Assembly (NCBI RefSeq): GCF_039536745.1
Contig: NZ_BAAAZE010000008.1
Span: 620,001-684,000, forward strand
DNA length: 64,000 bases
Source of the DNA: Actimicrobium antarcticum
Lineage (GTDB): Bacteria; Pseudomonadota; Gammaproteobacteria; Burkholderiales; Burkholderiaceae_D
Direction: 5' to 3'
Shown: piece after piece, positions 1 through 9,077 of the stretch
How positions within the stretch are numbered: position 1 is the first letter of the stretch
Layout: every line of letters starts with the position of its first letter
The notes under the pieces: model-generated
The model's input: only the letters and a program-made list of their open reading frames with translations
Databases searched by the model: none
What the model was told of the DNA's origin: nothing
Position numbers and translations under genes: made by a program

Positions 1-671
1 CGTCCGGTTGCGGCAAGTCGACACTGCTCAATGCCGTAGCCGGCTTTGCGCTGCCGACCTCGGGCAGCATCGTCACCGGCGGCGCGACCGTCACGGGCCC
101 CGGTCCGGATCGCGGCATGGTGTTCCAGGAATATGCGCTGTTCCCGTGGATGACCGTCGAGCAGAACGTCGCTTTCGGTCTCGAAATCAAGGGCATGGAC
201 AAGGCCGCCATCGCGCCACGCGTGCTGGCCCTGCTGGAGACGCTGGGCCTGAAGGATTTCCGCAGCCGCTTTCCAAAAGACCTGTCGGGTGGCATGCGCC
301 AGCGCGTGGCAATTGCCCGAGTGTTGGCGCTGGATTCGCCGATCATGTTGATGGATGAGCCGTTCGGTGCGCTCGATGCACTGACCCGCCGCAATCTGCA
401 GGATGAGTTGCTGCGTATCTGGGCTGACCTGAAAAAAACCATCCTGTTCGTCACGCACAGTATCGAAGAGGCGATCTATCTGGCCGACCGCATCGTCGTC
501 ATGACGTACCGGCCGGGCACGGTCAAGCGCGATATCCTCATCGACCTGCCACGCTTGCGCGATCCGGCCTCGGCCGAATTCAATGCGCTCAAGCGCGAAC
601 TGGGCCAGCTGGTGATGGAAGAGCAGCAGCGCCATCACAACGATGAAATCAGGATGGCTGCGGTCGACTGA
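1..671 (+). CDS. ABC transporter ATP-binding protein, SsuB/TauB/NrtD type (5' truncated)
   Basis: The reading frame is open from base 3, so the gene begins outside the window; 222 residues are visible. They start inside the Walker A motif (SGCGKST), followed by a Q-loop (VFQEYALFPW), the ABC signature (LSGGMRQR), Walker B with D-loop (LMDEPFGALD) and the H-loop (FVTHSIEEA). This ATPase subfamily energises import of nitrate, sulfonate, taurine or related small molecules with a periplasmic binding protein and one permease. The substrate cannot be read from the ATPase. Its TGA overlaps the ATG of the following sensor kinase by one base (TGATG), so the two are probably translationally coupled. 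Confidence 0.9.
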   Translation, partial: SGCGKSTLLNAVAGFALPTSGSIVTGGATVTGPGPDRGMVFQEYALFPWMTVEQNVAFGLEIKGMDKAAIAPRVLALLETLGLKDFRSRFPKDLSGGMRQRVAIARVLALDSPIMLMDEPFGALDALTRRNLQDELLRIWADLKKTILFVTHSIEEAIYLADRIVVMTYRPGTVKRDILIDLPRLRDPASAEFNALKRELGQLVMEEQQRHHNDEIRMAAVD

Positions 672-2482
672 TGATGGGCGGGTCCGATCGCCGCCGCTTG
701 TTCCTGCTGCTGGCTGCCGTCGGGCTGGTGATGGCGATCGCGCTGACCTATGCGCTGGCGGCCCGCAAGGCACGCAGCGATATCGACCGGCAGGCCGAGC
801 AGCAATTGCAGATCATCGCGCTCGACCTGCAATCGATGCTGGAAAAATTCGAGACGCTGCCGTTTGCCCTGTCGGTTCATCCGGATCTGGCAGCGGCGCT
901 ACGCGCACCCGATCAGCCGGCGCTGGCTGGCAACGTCAACCGGACGCTCAAAACCGTCCAGCAACAAGCCCGCGTGGCGGCAATCTACCTGATGGACCGG
1001 CAGGGCCTGACCATCGCCGCCAGCAACTGGGACGAACCGCAAAACTACATCGGCCGCAACTTCGGCTTTCGACCGTATTTCCGTGATGCGCTCAATGGCA
1101 GTGCAGGGCGCTTTTATGGCATCGGCAGTACCACGGCCGAGCCCGGGTACTTCATTGCGCAACCGGTGTTTGCGCCGGGGCAGCGGGAGGGCGGCACACC
1201 GCTGGGTGTGCTGGCCGTCAAGATCAGCCTGAATGAATTCGAGCGTACCTGGTCGACCAGCGACGAGCCGATCGTGCTGGTCGATCAACATGGGGTGGTG
1301 TTTCTCGGCAATCGCCCGGCCTGGCAATATCGCAGTCTGGCGCCGGTCGATTCTGCCACACGGGCCAGGATGGCGGCGACCTTGCAATATGTCGGCAAAA
1401 TTGTCGAGCCCATCGCCAGTCTGCCGACGGCAGCGCGCAGGGGCTACGATCAGCCGGTGGCGCGCGCGGTCGGTCGACTCGGCTGGCAAATTCTGCTGTT
1501 CCCGGCGCAGGCCCGGATTGCCCGGATTGCGCTGCTCTGGTCCGGCGCGGTTGCGCTGGTGCTGCTGAGCGGGATGCTGCTGGTCTGGGCGCGGCACCAG
1601 CGTCGCCGTCGTCTGGAAGAGCGGCAGGCAGCACGCACTGCGCTGCAGCAGGCAGCCGACGACCTCGACCGCCAGATCACCCTGCGTACCGGCGAGCTGA
1701 CACAGGCGAACCAGGATCTGGGTGACAAATATGCCCGCCTCGAACATGCCGAACAGCTGTTGCGCTCGACGCAGAACGAGCTGGTGCAGGCCGGCAAACT
1801 GGCGATGCTGGGCCAGATGGCAGCGGGCGTGACGCACGAACTGAACCAGCCGCTGGCAGCCATCCGGGCATTCGCCGAGAATGCCGTGACCTACCTCGCG
1901 CGCGGCCAGGCCGACCAGGCCAGCGCCAACCTGTTGCATATCAGCGATGCCAGCGCGCGCATGGGGATCATCATCGGCCAGCTCAAGGGCTTTGCCCGCA
2001 AGAGCCAGGGCAAGGTCGCCGTGGTCGACCTGACACGATCGATCCATGCATCGGCACTATTGCTGCAGGCTGACTTCGATCGCCATGGCGTGAGCCTGCA
2101 GATCGACCTCGATGCGGCGTTGCAGATTACCGGCGACGCGGTGCGGACCGAGCAGGTGCTGATTAATTTGCTGCGCAACGCGCTCGATGCCGTTGAAGAC
2201 ACGCCGCAACGGCAGATCTGGCTGCGCCTTGAACGCGACGGTGACCAGGCACTGGTGCGCATACGCGATTCGGGTCCGGGCATCGCCGGGGAAGTGGCGG
2301 CGCAATTGTTCGAACCGTTTTTCACGACCAAGCCGAGTGGCAAGGGACTCGGGCTGGGACTGGCGATTTCGTCGTCGATCGTGCAGGCGATGCGCGGCCA
2401 ATTGTCGGCCAGTAACCATGCCGATGGCGGTGCCGAATTCCAGTTGCGTTTGCCACTGGCCAAAGAATCCAACGAGAGATGA
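671..2482 (+). CDS. dctB: DctB-like membrane sensor histidine kinase
   Basis: The 603-residue protein has an N-terminal membrane helix (about 10-30), a periplasmic double-Cache-like sensor (about 35-280), a second membrane helix (about 285-306), a coiled linker, and a HisKA/HATPase core. The phospho-acceptor is His389 in GVTHELNQPL; an N box (LLRNALDA) and the glycine-rich loops GPGIAG and GKGLGLGL follow. The periplasmic stretch with NYIGRNFGFRPYF and GYFIAQPV is typical of DctB, which senses C4-dicarboxylates. The dctD gene starts one base after its stop. No dicarboxylate transporter is next to it, so its ligand and targets are inferred from the family only. Confidence 0.88.
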   Translation: MMGGSDRRRLFLLLAAVGLVMAIALTYALAARKARSDIDRQAEQQLQIIALDLQSMLEKFETLPFALSVHPDLAAALRAPDQPALAGNVNRTLKTVQQQARVAAIYLMDRQGLTIAASNWDEPQNYIGRNFGFRPYFRDALNGSAGRFYGIGSTTAEPGYFIAQPVFAPGQREGGTPLGVLAVKISLNEFERTWSTSDEPIVLVDQHGVVFLGNRPAWQYRSLAPVDSATRARMAATLQYVGKIVEPIASLPTAARRGYDQPVARAVGRLGWQILLFPAQARIARIALLWSGAVALVLLSGMLLVWARHQRRRRLEERQAARTALQQAADDLDRQITLRTGELTQANQDLGDKYARLEHAEQLLRSTQNELVQAGKLAMLGQMAAGVTHELNQPLAAIRAFAENAVTYLARGQADQASANLLHISDASARMGIIIGQLKGFARKSQGKVAVVDLTRSIHASALLLQADFDRHGVSLQIDLDAALQITGDAVRTEQVLINLLRNALDAVEDTPQRQIWLRLERDGDQALVRIRDSGPGIAGEVAAQLFEPFFTTKPSGKGLGLGLAISSSIVQAMRGQLSASNHADGGAEFQLRLPLAKESNER

Positions 2483-2483
2483 C

Positions 2484-3839
2484 ATGAACCAATCCCTGCG
2501 CGTGTCTCAGGTGGTGCTGGTTGAGGACGAACCCGCGCTGCGTCTCGCTACCGGCCAGACGCTGGAGCTGGGCGGCTTCACGGTGCAGGCATGCGCCAGC
2601 GCCGAACCGGCAGTGGCCTATCTGAACATCGACTATCCCGGTGTACTGGTGACCGACGTGCGCTTGCCCGGTCGCTCCGGTTTGCAGTTGCTGGCGCAAG
2701 TGACGGCGCTTGACCCGGATTTGCCGGTAGTGGTGGTGACCGGACATGGTGATGTCGAGATGGCGGTCGAGGCAATGCGCGCCGGTGCCTACGATTTCAT
2801 TGAAAAGCCGTTTGCCGCCGAGCGCCTGCTGGCCACCGTGCGGCGCGCGCAGGAAAAGCGCAGCCTGATTCTGGCCAACCGGCGCTTGCTGGCGGCATGG
2901 TCGCAGCATCCTGATTTGCCGCCCTTGCTCGGACAATCGCCGGCAATCGAGCGGGTGCGTGCGCTGATCGCCTCGCTCGGACCAGCGCCGGTCGATGTGC
3001 TGATCAACGGCCAGACCGGCAGCGGCAAGGAAGTCGTCGCACGCCACCTGCATGCCGCCAGCGGGCGCAAAGGCCATTTTGTCGCGATCAATTGCGGCGC
3101 GTTGCCGGAATCGGTGTTCGAATCCGAGATATTCGGTCATGAAGCCGGCGCATTTACCAGCGCGCTCAAACGGCGTATCGGCAAGCTCGAATACGCGCAC
3201 GGCGGCACGCTGTTCCTGGATGAAATCGAAAGCATGCCGCTGAACCTGCAAGTCAAGCTGTTGCGGGTACTGCAGGAGCGCACGCTGGAACGACTCGGCG
3301 GTAACGAGGCAGTGCCGTTTGATTGCCGCGTGATCGCTGCCACCAAGGTGGATTTGCTGCAGCTGAGTGCTGCTGGTAGTTTTCGAGAAGACCTGTATTA
3401 CCGACTTGGCGTGGTCAGTATCGGCTTGCCCCGGTTGTCGCAGCGGCGCGACGATATTGCGCTGCTGCTGGCGCATTTCGTCCAGTCTGCCGCAGTGCGA
3501 TTCCAGCGCGCGCGACCCGCCTGGACGGCCGCTCAGATGGCGCAATGGCAGTCGCGCGACTGGCCCGGCAATGTGCGCGAACTGCGTAATTTTGCCGAGC
3601 GACTGGTGCTCGGGATTGTCGACGACGCGCCGGCAGAGGCAGCAGCGGCAACAGCGGCAGCGCCAGAAAGTAATTTGCCGGCGCTGCTCGATGTCTACGA
3701 ATGCACCCTGATTACGGCGGCGATGCAGGCCAGTGACGCCAGCGTGGCGCTGGCGGCCGAGCGGCTCGGCTTGCCCAAAAAAACCCTCTACGACAAATTG
3801 AAAAAATACCGGATCGCAGTCAGCCGGGCGTCTGACTGA
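2484..3839 (+). CDS. dctD: DctD-like sigma-54-dependent response regulator
   Basis: This NtrC-family regulator has 451 residues: a receiver domain with phospho-acceptor Asp58 (VTDVRLPG), an AAA+ domain with Walker A GQTGSGKE, and a C-terminal Fis-type helix-turn-helix (AAERLGLPKKTLYDKL). The sigma-54 contact loop reads GAFTSA rather than GAFTGA; Ser at that place is common in DctD-like proteins. The frame is open further upstream, but the ATG at 2484, one base after the dctB stop, gives a normal receiver N-terminus. It is the cognate partner of the preceding kinase and should activate sigma-54 promoters, none of which is obvious nearby. Confidence 0.9.
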   Translation: MNQSLRVSQVVLVEDEPALRLATGQTLELGGFTVQACASAEPAVAYLNIDYPGVLVTDVRLPGRSGLQLLAQVTALDPDLPVVVVTGHGDVEMAVEAMRAGAYDFIEKPFAAERLLATVRRAQEKRSLILANRRLLAAWSQHPDLPPLLGQSPAIERVRALIASLGPAPVDVLINGQTGSGKEVVARHLHAASGRKGHFVAINCGALPESVFESEIFGHEAGAFTSALKRRIGKLEYAHGGTLFLDEIESMPLNLQVKLLRVLQERTLERLGGNEAVPFDCRVIAATKVDLLQLSAAGSFREDLYYRLGVVSIGLPRLSQRRDDIALLLAHFVQSAAVRFQRARPAWTAAQMAQWQSRDWPGNVRELRNFAERLVLGIVDDAPAEAAAATAAAPESNLPALLDVYECTLITAAMQASDASVALAAERLGLPKKTLYDKLKKYRIAVSRASD

Positions 3840-3897
3840 GGCGCAATGAGGCCCACTGATGGCGTTGATCGGGGCCGTGTTGGTGTAAACTCGCCCG

Positions 3898-4716
3898 ATG
3901 CAAACTTCCTTCTTCATTGCCGCAGCCGCGCTCTACGCCATCTGCGCATTCTTGCCCTCGCGCCAGCATCTGGCGATCTCAATTGGTACCGCGCTTGGCT
4001 GGACATTGCACGGACTGGCGTTATGGGGCGACGTCGTCGCGCCCGATTCGCTGCGGCTCGGTTTTGCCGTGATGCTGTCGGCGGCGCTCTGGATTTCGGT
4101 CGGATTTTACTGGCTGGACAACCGCAACCGGGCGCTCGATAGCCTGCGTGTGCTGGTCCTGCCGGTGGCGGCCTGTGCGGTGCTGTTGCCGATTGCTTTT
4201 CCGGGTAGTGCGATCACACTGGAAGGCAAGACCGTGCTGTTTCCGTGGCATGTCGCGGTAGCCATGCTGGCCTACAGCACGCTGACCATTGCTGCCTTCC
4301 ACGCGGTCCTGATGGCATTGCAGGAATCCCATCTGCACGCATTGCGCGGCATGATCAATGAACGCAAGGGTGGCTGGTTCTCGATCGCCATTGCGCGCTT
4401 GCCGGCATTGCTGACCATGGAAAAAATTCTGTTTCGCATGATTGGTCTGGGCTTCACGCTGCTGACGCTGACGGTGGTCTCGGGGCTGGTGTTTTCCGAG
4501 CAGCTGTTCGGTAAGGCACTGACCTGGGATCACAAGACCATCTTCACGTTGCTGTCGTGGTTGCTGTTCGGTGTTCTGCTGGCCGGACGTCACTGGCGCG
4601 GCTGGCGCGGCAAGACTGCGCTGACCTTTACGCTGACCGGATTCGTTACCTTGTTGCTGGCTTATGTCGGCAGCCGCTTTGTGCTGGAAGTGGTGTTGCA
4701 TCGGGGGCTGGCATGA
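3898..4716 (+). CDS. CcsA/YpjD-family inner-membrane protein
   Basis: The 272-residue polytopic protein has about eight hydrophobic segments. It resembles the cytochrome c assembly (CcsA/HemX/YpjD) family, with a WDHKT motif between the last helices that matches the family WDxKT signature. In betaproteobacteria this gene commonly precedes pilS. Proposed roles include heme handling, but for the YpjD branch the function is not established. Its stop overlaps the next start (ATGA), so it is co-translated with the small zinc-ribbon gene and pilS. The ATG at 3898 follows a 58-base gap after dctD and gives an N-terminal membrane helix. Confidence 0.8.
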   Translation: MQTSFFIAAAALYAICAFLPSRQHLAISIGTALGWTLHGLALWGDVVAPDSLRLGFAVMLSAALWISVGFYWLDNRNRALDSLRVLVLPVAACAVLLPIAFPGSAITLEGKTVLFPWHVAVAMLAYSTLTIAAFHAVLMALQESHLHALRGMINERKGGWFSIAIARLPALLTMEKILFRMIGLGFTLLTLTVVSGLVFSEQLFGKALTWDHKTIFTLLSWLLFGVLLAGRHWRGWRGKTALTFTLTGFVTLLLAYVGSRFVLEVVLHRGLA

Positions 4717-4958
4717 GATTACTGCCGTGGCTGGTGCTACTGGTGTTGGTGATTTACGTCGTGCGCAAAAAAATCCGCAACGCCGTCGACGCGCAAGCGC
4801 GGGGTGCGCGTCAGGAACGCCCGGCCGAGCTTGACGGGGAGACCATGGTGCGCTGCGAAGAATGCGGCATCCATATCCCCGTGTCGGAGGCATTGCCCGG
4901 CCCGGGTGGTCGGGTTTTTTGCAGTGAGGAGCATCGCACCCGGAACGCTTCTTCCTGA
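4713..4958 (+). CDS. Small membrane-anchored zinc-ribbon protein (PP0621-like)
   Basis: The 81-residue protein has one N-terminal membrane helix (about residues 3-17), a short basic/polar linker and a C-terminal Cys pair (CEEC) followed by a Cys-Ser-Glu-Glu-His stretch. This layout fits a small zinc-binding knuckle facing the cytoplasm. The longer open frame starting at 4557 lies inside the upstream gene; the ATG at 4713, overlapping the upstream stop as ATGA, is the natural start. The gene overlaps pilS by one base (TGATG). The family is known as a conserved neighbour of pilS, and its molecular function is unknown. Confidence 0.75.
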   Translation: MRLLPWLVLLVLVIYVVRKKIRNAVDAQARGARQERPAELDGETMVRCEECGIHIPVSEALPGPGGRVFCSEEHRTRNASS

Positions 4959-6691
4959 TGTTTGGTTTGCGCAATCACCGCATCGCAGCCGAGTCTGGCG
5001 GCATGCTGGCGCAGACCGAATCGCGCAACGCGCTCTGGCGTACGCTGCAGGCGTTCAACGTCACGCGCATCGTGGTGGCGGTCCTGCTGCTAATCTATGT
5101 CAGCCTCAACCAGATTCAAGCGGCAGGGTCGGAGAGCTCGATTCACTATCTGCAGCTGTGCAGTGTCTACCTGCTGGCCGCACTTTCTTTTCTGGTGTTG
5201 ACGGCGATGTCGCGCGAGCGCTTCCTGTTGCAGTTGTCGACGCAGATCGCCGTCGATCTGCTGATTCTGTCGACACTATTCGTCTTGTCTGGCGGCGCCC
5301 GTGGCGGTCTGGCCATCCTGCTCCTGTTCCCGCTGGCCGGCGGCGCCATCCTCGCGCCGTTGGTACTGGCGCTGTTTTTTACCTCGCTGGTGTCGCTGTT
5401 GCTGTTGCTCGACAGTGTCTGGCAGTCGTTGCGTCTGGCGGCCGATGTCTCGATTTCGGCGGCCGGGCTGTACGGCATGGCATTTTTTGCCGCAGTCGTG
5501 CTGTTGAACCGGTTGGCCTCGAAGTTACTCAAGCAGGAAGCGCTGGCCGAGCAGCGCGGCAATGCGCTGCAACTGCAGGAGGCGATCAATCGGCTGGTTA
5601 TTGCCGACATGGGCGACGGCATCCTGGTGGTCGATAGCGATACCACCATCGTCACCGGCAACCCGGCTGCCGAACTGATGCTGGGACTGACCTTGGGCGC
5701 TGACGGACCCGGCTATCGCCTGAGCGGGACTACGGCGCTGGTGCCCATTGCCGAGGCATTCCTGGCATGGGCTGCGCGTCCTGTCGCACGAGCGCGCGGT
5801 GACGACGCCGACGCCGGTTACGTCATGCTCAAACCCGGTGACGAGACACCCTCGGCCGGCGGTGGCCGGCGTGACCTGGGTGCCCACCTGAAGCTGCGTT
5901 TTGCCAATGTCGAGGCAGCTGGCCTGCAGCAGGATCGCACCGTGATCTTTCTGCAGGATGTCAGCGAGATCGAGAACCGGGCGCAAGAGCTGAAGCTGGC
6001 ATCGATGGGACGCCTGACCGCCAGCATTGCCCACGAAGTACGCAATCCGTTGTCGGCGATTGCGTATGCCTCGTCGTTGCTGGAAGAAGAATCCCCGAGT
6101 CCGACCCAGACCCGCTTGCTGCGTATCGTCGATGACAATGTAGGCCGCCTGAACCGCATGATCGAAGATATCCTGAAGCTCTCGCGCAAGGCGCAGCCGC
6201 TCGGCGAGCCGCTGCAGCTGGAGCTGTTTTGTGCCGACATTCTGCCGGAGTTCATCACGATGAATGCACTGTCCGAACTGCTCATCGAGTTCTCGGGCGC
6301 AGGTAGCCATCGGGTGCACTTCGATCCGCTGCATTTGCGCGAAGTGCTCATGAACCTGCTGTCGAACGCCGTGCGCTATGCCAGTGGTGGCGCCGGCAGT
6401 ATTCGCGTCGAGGTGATCGCGTCGGCACCAAACCGTATCGAGCTGCATGTCCGGGATGATGGCGTACCGATCACGCCGGCGGTGCGCGCACATTTGTTCG
6501 AGCCGTTTTACACGACCTCCAGCAAGGGCACCGGGCTGGGCTTGTACCTGGCACGCGAGCTGTGTCTGAACAACCAGGCCATGCTGGATTACGAGTGCCG
6601 TATCGATGCCGACGCGGCGGGCGACGCGAACCATGTGACCGAGTCGAGTGGTCGCTTCGTGATCGTGTTCGCCACTGCACAACTTCTTTAG
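4958..6691 (+). CDS. pilS: Type IV pilus sensor histidine kinase PilS
   Basis: The 577-residue protein has six membrane helices in residues 30-185, a PAS-like linker (about 200-345), HisKA with His359 in SIAHEVRNPL, and HATPase motifs (NLLSNAVRYA, GTGLGLYLAREL). Six helices plus a cytoplasmic PAS domain is the PilS architecture. In pseudomonads PilS binds pilin in the membrane and controls PilR phosphorylation to regulate pilA. pilR follows 15 bases downstream, and the Pil-Chp chemosensory cluster lies 33 kb away in the same window. Confidence 0.92.
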   Translation: MFGLRNHRIAAESGGMLAQTESRNALWRTLQAFNVTRIVVAVLLLIYVSLNQIQAAGSESSIHYLQLCSVYLLAALSFLVLTAMSRERFLLQLSTQIAVDLLILSTLFVLSGGARGGLAILLLFPLAGGAILAPLVLALFFTSLVSLLLLLDSVWQSLRLAADVSISAAGLYGMAFFAAVVLLNRLASKLLKQEALAEQRGNALQLQEAINRLVIADMGDGILVVDSDTTIVTGNPAAELMLGLTLGADGPGYRLSGTTALVPIAEAFLAWAARPVARARGDDADAGYVMLKPGDETPSAGGGRRDLGAHLKLRFANVEAAGLQQDRTVIFLQDVSEIENRAQELKLASMGRLTASIAHEVRNPLSAIAYASSLLEEESPSPTQTRLLRIVDDNVGRLNRMIEDILKLSRKAQPLGEPLQLELFCADILPEFITMNALSELLIEFSGAGSHRVHFDPLHLREVLMNLLSNAVRYASGGAGSIRVEVIASAPNRIELHVRDDGVPITPAVRAHLFEPFYTTSSKGTGLGLYLARELCLNNQAMLDYECRIDADAAGDANHVTESSGRFVIVFATAQLL

Positions 6692-6706
6692 CCGGAGTCA
6701 GTCCTG

Positions 6707-8119
6707 ATGAGTTCACCCCGAATCCTGGTCGTCGATGATGAAGCCGACCTGCGCGAGCTGCTGGAAATCACGCTGCTGAAAATGGGGCTCGATGTCGATA
6801 GCGCCGATAGCCTGACGCAGGCGCGCGGGCTGCTGGCGGCGCACGAGTATGCGCTGGTGCTGACCGACATGCGTTTGCCGGACGGCTTCGGCATCGAACT
6901 GGTCCATGAAATCGTGGCCGGCGTACGCGCTATTCCGGTGGCAGTCATCACGGCGTTCGGCAGCGCTGATAATGCAGTCACTGCACTCAAGGCAGGCGCT
7001 TTCGATTACCTGTCCAAGCCGGTCCGTGTGGAGCAGTTGCGTCAGGTTGTGCATTCGGCGCTGGGGATCGACAAGAGCAATGTCCTGCCACGCAACAGCG
7101 CTGTTACGACAACGCCAGTGCGGCTGGTGGGCGCATCGGCGGCCATGCAGGATGTGCGCATGCAGATTGCGCGGCTGGCACGCAGCATGGCGCCCGTCGC
7201 GGTGACCGGTGAGTCCGGCAGCGGCAAGGAACTGGCCGCACGCGACATCCATAGCCAGAGCGCCCGCGCCGACAAGCCCTTCGTTGCCGTCAACTGCGGT
7301 GCGATACCCGAGGCGTTGATGGAGGCAGAATTCTTTGGTTACCGCAAAGGGGCATTTACCGGTGCCGCGGAAGACCGTGACGGATTTTTCCAGGCGGCCA
7401 GTGGCGGTACGCTGATGCTCGACGAAGTCGCCGATCTGCCCTTGGCCATGCAGGTCAAGTTGCTGCGGGCGATACAGGAGCGACGTGTGCGCAAGGTCGG
7501 CGCGACGGTGGAAGAGCCGGTCGATGTCCGGCTGATCAGTGCCACCCACCAGAATCTGGCCGAGTGCGTCGACAAGGGCAGGTTTCGTCAGGATTTGTAT
7601 TACCGCCTCAATGTGATCGAATTGCGCTTGCCGCCGCTGCGCGAGCGGCTGGACGATATCGGCTTGCTGTCCGGCGTGATTCTGGCGCGCCTGGCGACGC
7701 CAGGAAACAGCGCGGTGCTGGCGCCGGCCGCACTCGATGCGCTGTGCCGCTACACGTTTCCGGGCAACGTACGCGAGCTGGAAAATATTCTGGAGCGCGC
7801 CATGGCATTTGCCAGCGATGGCGTCATCGAAGTGCCGGATCTGGCGATGCGGGGCGGACTTTCGCCGATGGTGCCAACCGTGATGCTGGCCGGGACGGTT
7901 GCGCTGGCACCATCGCCGGAGTCCGTCAGCACGCCCGCGGCGGACGAGTCCTTGCCGGCATCCTTGCCGGACCACCTCGATGACGTCGAGCGGCAGATCA
8001 TCCGGCGCGCACTCGCCAAAACCCGCTTCAACCGGACCCAGGCAGCAGAACTGCTGGGCATCAGTTTTCGCCAGCTGCGCTACCGGATGCAACGACTGGA
8101 GATCCATGAGCCAGAGTGA
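6707..8119 (+). CDS. pilR: Type IV pilus response regulator PilR (sigma-54 activator)
   Basis: The 470-residue NtrC-family regulator has a receiver domain with Asp54 (LTDMRLPDG), an AAA+ domain with Walker A GESGSGKE and an intact GAFTGA sigma-54 loop, and a Fis-type helix-turn-helix at the C-terminus (AAELLGISFRQLRYRM). It is expected to activate the sigma-54 promoter of the major pilin gene, which is not in this window. It is the partner of pilS just upstream. Its last 14 bases overlap the start of ampD. Confidence 0.93.
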   Translation: MSSPRILVVDDEADLRELLEITLLKMGLDVDSADSLTQARGLLAAHEYALVLTDMRLPDGFGIELVHEIVAGVRAIPVAVITAFGSADNAVTALKAGAFDYLSKPVRVEQLRQVVHSALGIDKSNVLPRNSAVTTTPVRLVGASAAMQDVRMQIARLARSMAPVAVTGESGSGKELAARDIHSQSARADKPFVAVNCGAIPEALMEAEFFGYRKGAFTGAAEDRDGFFQAASGGTLMLDEVADLPLAMQVKLLRAIQERRVRKVGATVEEPVDVRLISATHQNLAECVDKGRFRQDLYYRLNVIELRLPPLRERLDDIGLLSGVILARLATPGNSAVLAPAALDALCRYTFPGNVRELENILERAMAFASDGVIEVPDLAMRGGLSPMVPTVMLAGTVALAPSPESVSTPAADESLPASLPDHLDDVERQIIRRALAKTRFNRTQAAELLGISFRQLRYRMQRLEIHEPE

Positions 8120-8732
8120 GGCGGCGCTGCCATGCCGGATCGATCGGCAGGGCTGGTGCCCATCGGCACTCCAGGTGCGCTCGCCAAATTGCGATGAGCG
8201 CGCCGGTGGTACTGCGATCGACCTGCTGGTCATCCACAACATCAGTTTGCCACCGGGGCAATTCGGTGGTCCCTACATTGCTGACCTGTTCACCAATACG
8301 CTCGACGTCTCGGCAGACCCGTATTTCCCGCAACTGGCGACGCTGCGGGTGTCGAGCCATTTTCTGATTCGGCGCGACGGTCAGTTAGTCCAGTTTGTGT
8401 CAACCCTGCAACGCGCATGGCACGCAGGCGTGTCGCAATTCGGCGCACGCCAGCGCTGCAACGATTTTTCGATTGGGATCGAACTCGAAGGGTCCGATAC
8501 GGAGCCGTTCACGGATGTCCAATATGCGAGCTTGTGCGATGTTAGCCACGCGCTGCAACAGGCTCATTGCCTGCAGGCAGTGACTGGCCATCAACACATT
8601 GCACCCGGCAGAAAGACCGACCCCGGCCCCTGCTTCGACTGGGCCCGCTATCGAGCCCAATGGGCATCAGGCTTGCCAGCCTGCGCACCGCAATCGGGCA
8701 CGGATCGGCTGCCCCGGTTTGTCCTCGACTGA
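8106..8732 (+). CDS. ampD: AmpD, 1,6-anhydro-MurNAc-L-alanine amidase
   Basis: The 208-residue cytoplasmic zinc amidase cleaves the stem peptide from anhydro-MurNAc during cell-wall recycling and so affects beta-lactamase induction where AmpR/AmpC exist. Expected zinc ligands are present: His44 (VIHNISLPPG), His162 and Asp172 (GHQHIAPGRKTDPG), with the general-base Glu127 in GIELEG. The open frame extends upstream, but the ATG at 8106 has a GGAG four bases ahead and gives the normal N-terminus with the CIDRQGW-like stretch (here CRIDRQGWCPS). It overlaps pilR by 14 bases. With mpl and mtgA this is one of three peptidoglycan genes here. Confidence 0.93.
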   Translation: MSQSEAALPCRIDRQGWCPSALQVRSPNCDERAGGTAIDLLVIHNISLPPGQFGGPYIADLFTNTLDVSADPYFPQLATLRVSSHFLIRRDGQLVQFVSTLQRAWHAGVSQFGARQRCNDFSIGIELEGSDTEPFTDVQYASLCDVSHALQQAHCLQAVTGHQHIAPGRKTDPGPCFDWARYRAQWASGLPACAPQSGTDRLPRFVLD

Positions 8733-8798
8733 TCACGATTAGTCAATAACCCAGCGGAAAAGCAACCGGAAAATCTGCGTCGAATTCAAATTTAGGGA

Positions 8799-8827
8799 TT
8801 GCGGCATGAGTACGCACGCACTAGAAT
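8799..8827 (+). promoter_or_regulatory. Putative sigma-70 promoter of nrdAB
   Basis: A -35 hexamer TTGCGG (8799-8804, 3/6 match) and a -10 hexamer TAGAAT (8822-8827, 5/6 match) are separated by exactly 17 bases. Transcription would start near 8834, leaving a leader of about 240 bases before nrdA. The first probable NrdR box overlaps the -10. The rest of the gap (8733-8798 and 8864-9077) shows no gene or strong structure that I recognise, apart from the AAAGG ribosome-binding site just before 9078. Confidence 0.5.
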
Positions 8828-8863
8828 TAGTCAAAACCGCGAAAAGAATACTAGATGTAGTTT
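8818..8863 (+). promoter_or_regulatory. Tandem NrdR boxes
   Basis: Two copies of the pattern ACTA-N4-TAGT lie at 8820-8831 (ACTAGAATTAGT) and 8850-8861 (ACTAGATGTAGT). Both match the core of the published NrdR consensus (CwAtATaTwGt). Their start-to-start distance is 30 bases, close to three helical turns, which is the usual arrangement of paired NrdR sites in front of ribonucleotide reductase operons. Box 1 covers the predicted -10 element, a position suited to repression of nrdAB by NrdR loaded with dATP. Confidence 0.7.
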
Positions 8864-9077
8864 AAAACGTGGTTTTCTCGTTGGTGCTGTTTGCGTGTCC
8901 GCGTGATCGCGTCGTTGATGTCAGAGGCTGCGGACCGGCCTCATCAAAAAGAAAATCCGCTGCGGGCGTTGCGCCGTGCAGTGACCAGAAAACTCCGCAG
9001 GTCGTCGTCGTCGACACGGCCTGCCAGCTCCCGGCGAGCGTCAGCCAGTCGCCGGGATTCACTCTAAAAGGTACCGT

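Noticed and set aside
899..2047. 382-residue minus-strand open frame inside dctB
   Set aside because: Shadow of a GC-rich gene; no domain and no ribosome-binding site, while the plus strand encodes a complete kinase.
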